From: Candidatus Gastranaerophilales bacterium
GTDB taxonomy: Bacteria; Cyanobacteriota; Vampirovibrionia; Gastranaerophilales; Gastranaerophilaceae
Assembly (NCBI GenBank): GCA_944322935.1
Contig: CALUQO010000015.1
Location: 1-54,964 of the forward strand
DNA: 54,964 bases
Reading direction: 5' to 3'
A model generated the notes under the pieces. That model was not told where the DNA came from, searched no databases, and saw only the letters and a list, made by a program, of their open reading frames with translations. Positions 52,746 to 54,964 of this stretch are shown here, one piece after another. A program made the position numbers and the translations under genes. Position 1 is the first letter of the stretch; the number at the start of each line of letters is the position of its first letter.

Positions 52746-53315
52746 ATGAAGAAAATATTGTCATCTATATGCATAATCTTTTTTTGCATAACTTTTTGTT
52801 CTGCTGCTTTTGCAACTGTAAAAGAAGCAGAAAACAACTATCTTATTGCACAGAGAGAAACGACAGAACTACATAGCAAATTAAAAAACATATACACAGG
52901 TTATGAATATACAATAAAAAATATTTACACCAAACCGTTACAAATTCAATCGATAAATATCTGGGATAATGCAAGCGGAACCGTAGCATATCTTTCTGTC
53001 AAAACCGGCAGCAAACAGGCCGCCTTTGACACGATAAGCAAAGGCGCATCTTATATTGTTCCGACTTTAACTTTATCCTTTTGGGGCGGACTAATAGCTG
53101 CTCCGTTTTCCGCAGCAAAAAACTCTTTCTCTAACAAAAGAGCACTAAATGAATCCGAAAAATACAATACCCCTCAGATAACATCTTTTGAACTAAAGCC
53201 AAACGAGACATACAAGTTTAAAATCCTGTCTCTGAGCAAGAGACCACCCTCAATGCGTATTATCTTTAAAAATCCGCTTACCGATGAAAATATGAATCTT
53301 GAGATTATAAGATAA
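52746..53315 (+). CDS. Secreted hypothetical protein
   Basis: 189 aa. Signal peptide MKKILSSICIIFFCITFCSAAFA; a mostly beta mature region (YTGYEYTIKNIYTKPLQIQSINIWD), a hydrophobic stretch (YIVPTLTLSFWGGLIAAPFSAA), and a C-terminal PNETYKFKILSLSKRP... strand. No known domain. GGAGAAGG precedes the ATG, 21 bases after the large zinc-ribbon gene; probably one operon, so a partner in the same process is possible. Confidence 0.7.
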   Translation: MKKILSSICIIFFCITFCSAAFATVKEAENNYLIAQRETTELHSKLKNIYTGYEYTIKNIYTKPLQIQSINIWDNASGTVAYLSVKTGSKQAAFDTISKGASYIVPTLTLSFWGGLIAAPFSAAKNSFSNKRALNESEKYNTPQITSFELKPNETYKFKILSLSKRPPSMRIIFKNPLTDENMNLEIIR

Positions 53316-53419
53316 AACCATAATCAAAATTCTTAAATATAAACATTACCCTGTTGTGCTTGTTATGTTACGGTATCTTATGTATAATCAAGGAATACTA
53401 ATACATAAGGGAAGAGGAT

Positions 53420-54835
53420 ATGAGCAACAGAACAATTGCGGAAGCACTAATAAAAGCACAACAGTTTGAAGACGAAGATAAATTTGAAGAAGCATATGAA
53501 TGTTATAAATATGCTCATAATATAGACAAAAGCGATACAGAAGTTATTCAAAAACTTGCGACTGCAGCACAAATGCTCAATCACGAAGATGAAGCCATTA
53601 ACGGCTGGAACCTGTATATGCGTCTTAAACCGGAAGACCCTCTTTCTTATCACCAATTGATAGATTTATATTATCAGAACAACAATTATGAATACTATAT
53701 GACAAGAGCCAAGCTAAAGACTATTGAGCACAGGCTTAATCAGGCAACTGATGATTATCGGAAAGCAATTGGCTGTACTAATGATGAAAAAGAAATAATT
53801 AATGCAAGATACCTGTTGGCGCAGACTTATGAAATTTTAAACAAAACAACATCTGCAATTGATGAATATTTAAAAATTCTTGACCATGACAAAAATGAGG
53901 CAGTGTATATCTCTCTTGCTAATCTTTATTACAATGAAGATAAGGACGCAGCACTCAATCTATTATTACAGGCAATAAAAGATTATCCCGACAGCATTGC
54001 CATAAAAGAATGTCTTTGTAAAATTTATCTTGCCAAAGGCAACTACGCAAAAGCTGAGGAATTCGCAGTAAATGTATTCAATAAAATTAAAGCTATGCTT
54101 ATGCAAGAAAAAAACGAACAGGCATGGTCGCTACTTGAAACATTAACAAATCAAGAAAAACAGGATATCAGCTACAAAGCCTTAATGGCAGAATATTATT
54201 ACAATACAAACGATACAGAAAATGCCCTAAACTGGATAGATGAACTGGAAAAACAAAACCCTGACAGCCCGCTGCCAAGCCAGATGAGAGCGCTTGTCTA
54301 CGAAAAAGACAACAATGAGTTTGAAGAACACTTTAATTGGGGCAAATATTATATCAAGAAAAACCAGTACGACCTCGCACTGGATGAATATCTAAAAGCA
54401 TACAATCTGCAGCCAAAGAACACGGATATTATTAAAGAACTTATTAATTTGTACTCGGTATTAAACGACAACTACGCCTGCGCTGAATTTTGCGAAAAAC
54501 TTGTTGCAATTGAAAAAGACGATGTTGCAACATTAAAAAGACTGGTAAAATTCTATGAAGAGCAAGGATATGAAGATAAAGTCATTGAATACCTGCAGGC
54601 GTTGGCGGAAATTAACACCAAGGACTATGCAACATTTTTAAAACTTGGCAAACATGCCGAAAGTAACAAAAGACTTGACGATGCAATAGATTATTACCAA
54701 AAATATTTGAAATTTGCGCCGAGTTCCGATGAAAAAGAAGCAATTAAAAAGAAAATTGACTTGCTTTCTACAGGCGAAATACCAGGCGAAGAAGGATTTT
54801 TAGATAAAATTCTAGGCTTTTTCTCAAAAAAATAA
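53420..54835 (+). CDS. TPR-repeat protein (471 aa)
   Basis: Soluble, no signal. About eight or more TPR units, e.g. AQQFEDEDKFEEAYECYKYAHNIDKSDTEVI, ARYLLAQTYEILNKTTSAIDEYLKILDHDKN, FNWGKYYIKKNQYDLALDEYLKAYNLQPKN and FLKLGKHAESNKRLDDAIDYYQKYLKFAPSSDE. The C-terminal tail ends in a short amphipathic hydrophobic helix (EGFLDKILGFFSKK), possibly membrane-associating. GGGAAGAGG precedes the ATG. Scaffold role inferred. Confidence 0.85.
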   Translation: MSNRTIAEALIKAQQFEDEDKFEEAYECYKYAHNIDKSDTEVIQKLATAAQMLNHEDEAINGWNLYMRLKPEDPLSYHQLIDLYYQNNNYEYYMTRAKLKTIEHRLNQATDDYRKAIGCTNDEKEIINARYLLAQTYEILNKTTSAIDEYLKILDHDKNEAVYISLANLYYNEDKDAALNLLLQAIKDYPDSIAIKECLCKIYLAKGNYAKAEEFAVNVFNKIKAMLMQEKNEQAWSLLETLTNQEKQDISYKALMAEYYYNTNDTENALNWIDELEKQNPDSPLPSQMRALVYEKDNNEFEEHFNWGKYYIKKNQYDLALDEYLKAYNLQPKNTDIIKELINLYSVLNDNYACAEFCEKLVAIEKDDVATLKRLVKFYEEQGYEDKVIEYLQALAEINTKDYATFLKLGKHAESNKRLDDAIDYYQKYLKFAPSSDEKEAIKKKIDLLSTGEIPGEEGFLDKILGFFSKK

Positions 54836-54843
54836 AAAAGTAC

Positions 54844-54871
54844 TTGAAATCAAAAAATTCGCATGTATAAT
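54844..54871 (+). promoter_or_regulatory. tRNA-Val promoter
   Basis: TTGAAA, a 16-bp spacer and TATAAT, with tRNA starting 17 bases after the -10. Confidence 0.7.
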
Positions 54872-54887
54872 TAATTATACAGCGAGA

Positions 54888-54963
54888 GGGCGTTTAGCTC
54901 AGTTGGTAGAGCGCTTCCCTTACAAGGAAGATGTCGGGAGTTCGAGCCTCTCAACGCCCACCA
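54888..54963 (+). tRNA. tRNA-Val (anticodon TAC)
   Basis: 76 nt. Acceptor GGGCGTT/AACGCCC, D-arm AGCTCAGTTGGTAGAGC, anticodon stem CTTCC/GGAAG with loop CTTACAA (anticodon TAC) and T-arm GGGAGTTCGAGCCTCTC. CCA is encoded. Consensus-like promoter at 54844-54871. Confidence 0.95.
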
Positions 54964-54964
54964 T

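Overview
The window is about 55 kb of an AT-rich bacterial chromosome using the standard bacterial code; Pth, for example, ends on TGA. The gene set suggests a gut Gastranaerophilales / 'Melainabacteria' genome (non-photosynthetic sister of the cyanobacteria). It includes HydG for an [FeFe]-hydrogenase, a two-subunit-type glycyl-tRNA synthetase (beta chain), GatA, a DHPS with an N-terminal extension, several DUF4013 membrane proteins, many TPR proteins, a protein beginning MGLSASQARYLSLTARK, and several lineage-type hypotheticals sharing a short N-terminal SFKG-K/N-Q motif. The lineage call is an inference from remembered family distribution, not a search.

Layout. 1-1580 is accessory-looking. 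It holds the 3' end of a gene with PEVK repeats and an ADP-ribosyltransferase-like domain. Next comes a small hydrophobic-peptide ORF on the minus strand with a convergent small RNA, a candidate type I toxin-antitoxin locus. tRNA-His follows, flanked by an 18-bp duplication of its own 3' end and a degenerate tRNA-like copy. 1582-6018 holds a CheR-like methyltransferase, a very large hypothetical, a stand-alone receiver protein and a small ORF. 6015-12100 (minus) carries aroA, an SLC1-type carboxylate/amino-acid symporter, a tandem pair of membrane-anchored TPR paralogues, queF and a double-HTH regulator. 12279-18940 holds pth-uvrB, a membrane protein, a TPR/YkgJ operon and folP.

18990-27124 holds two paralogous hypotheticals with C-terminal D-x-D-G-type putative calcium loops, the bifunctional RelA/SpoT enzyme, a YggU protein, SecG, a LysM-glucosaminidase without a signal peptide, a YqeG phosphatase, a U32 (TrhP-like) protein and rpsU (57 aa). 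27197-32518 (minus) holds a uridine-kinase-family P-loop protein, a short alpha-glucan phosphorylase with Ser where the PLP lysine is expected, a PDZ protein and glyS. 32853-38438 holds dapA, two DUF4013 proteins, hydG (minus) and obg. 38435-42801 holds a CtpA-type S41 protease, a FlaG-like acidic protein, a hypothetical, an asparaginase and the MGLSASQAR protein. 42989-48464 holds gatA, a TPR+beta-propeller secreted protein, deoB, ychF and a secreted C39-like cysteine peptidase. 48479-54963 holds a degenerate serine-recombinase-fold protein, a 1164-aa zinc-ribbon/cyclase-like/STAND-ATPase-like/TPR protein, a secreted hypothetical, a TPR protein and tRNA-Val.

Most of the window is housekeeping: translation (pth, glyS, gatA, rpsU, obg, ychF, queF, trhP-like), amino acid, folate and nucleotide metabolism (aroA, dapA, asparaginase, folP, deoB), stringent response, DNA repair and envelope turnover. 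The most unusual items are the candidate type I toxin-antitoxin locus near tRNA-His, the 1164-aa multidomain protein with eroded catalytic motifs, the phosphorylase lacking its PLP lysine, and the shared N-terminal motif. No CRISPR array, insertion sequence or prophage was seen.
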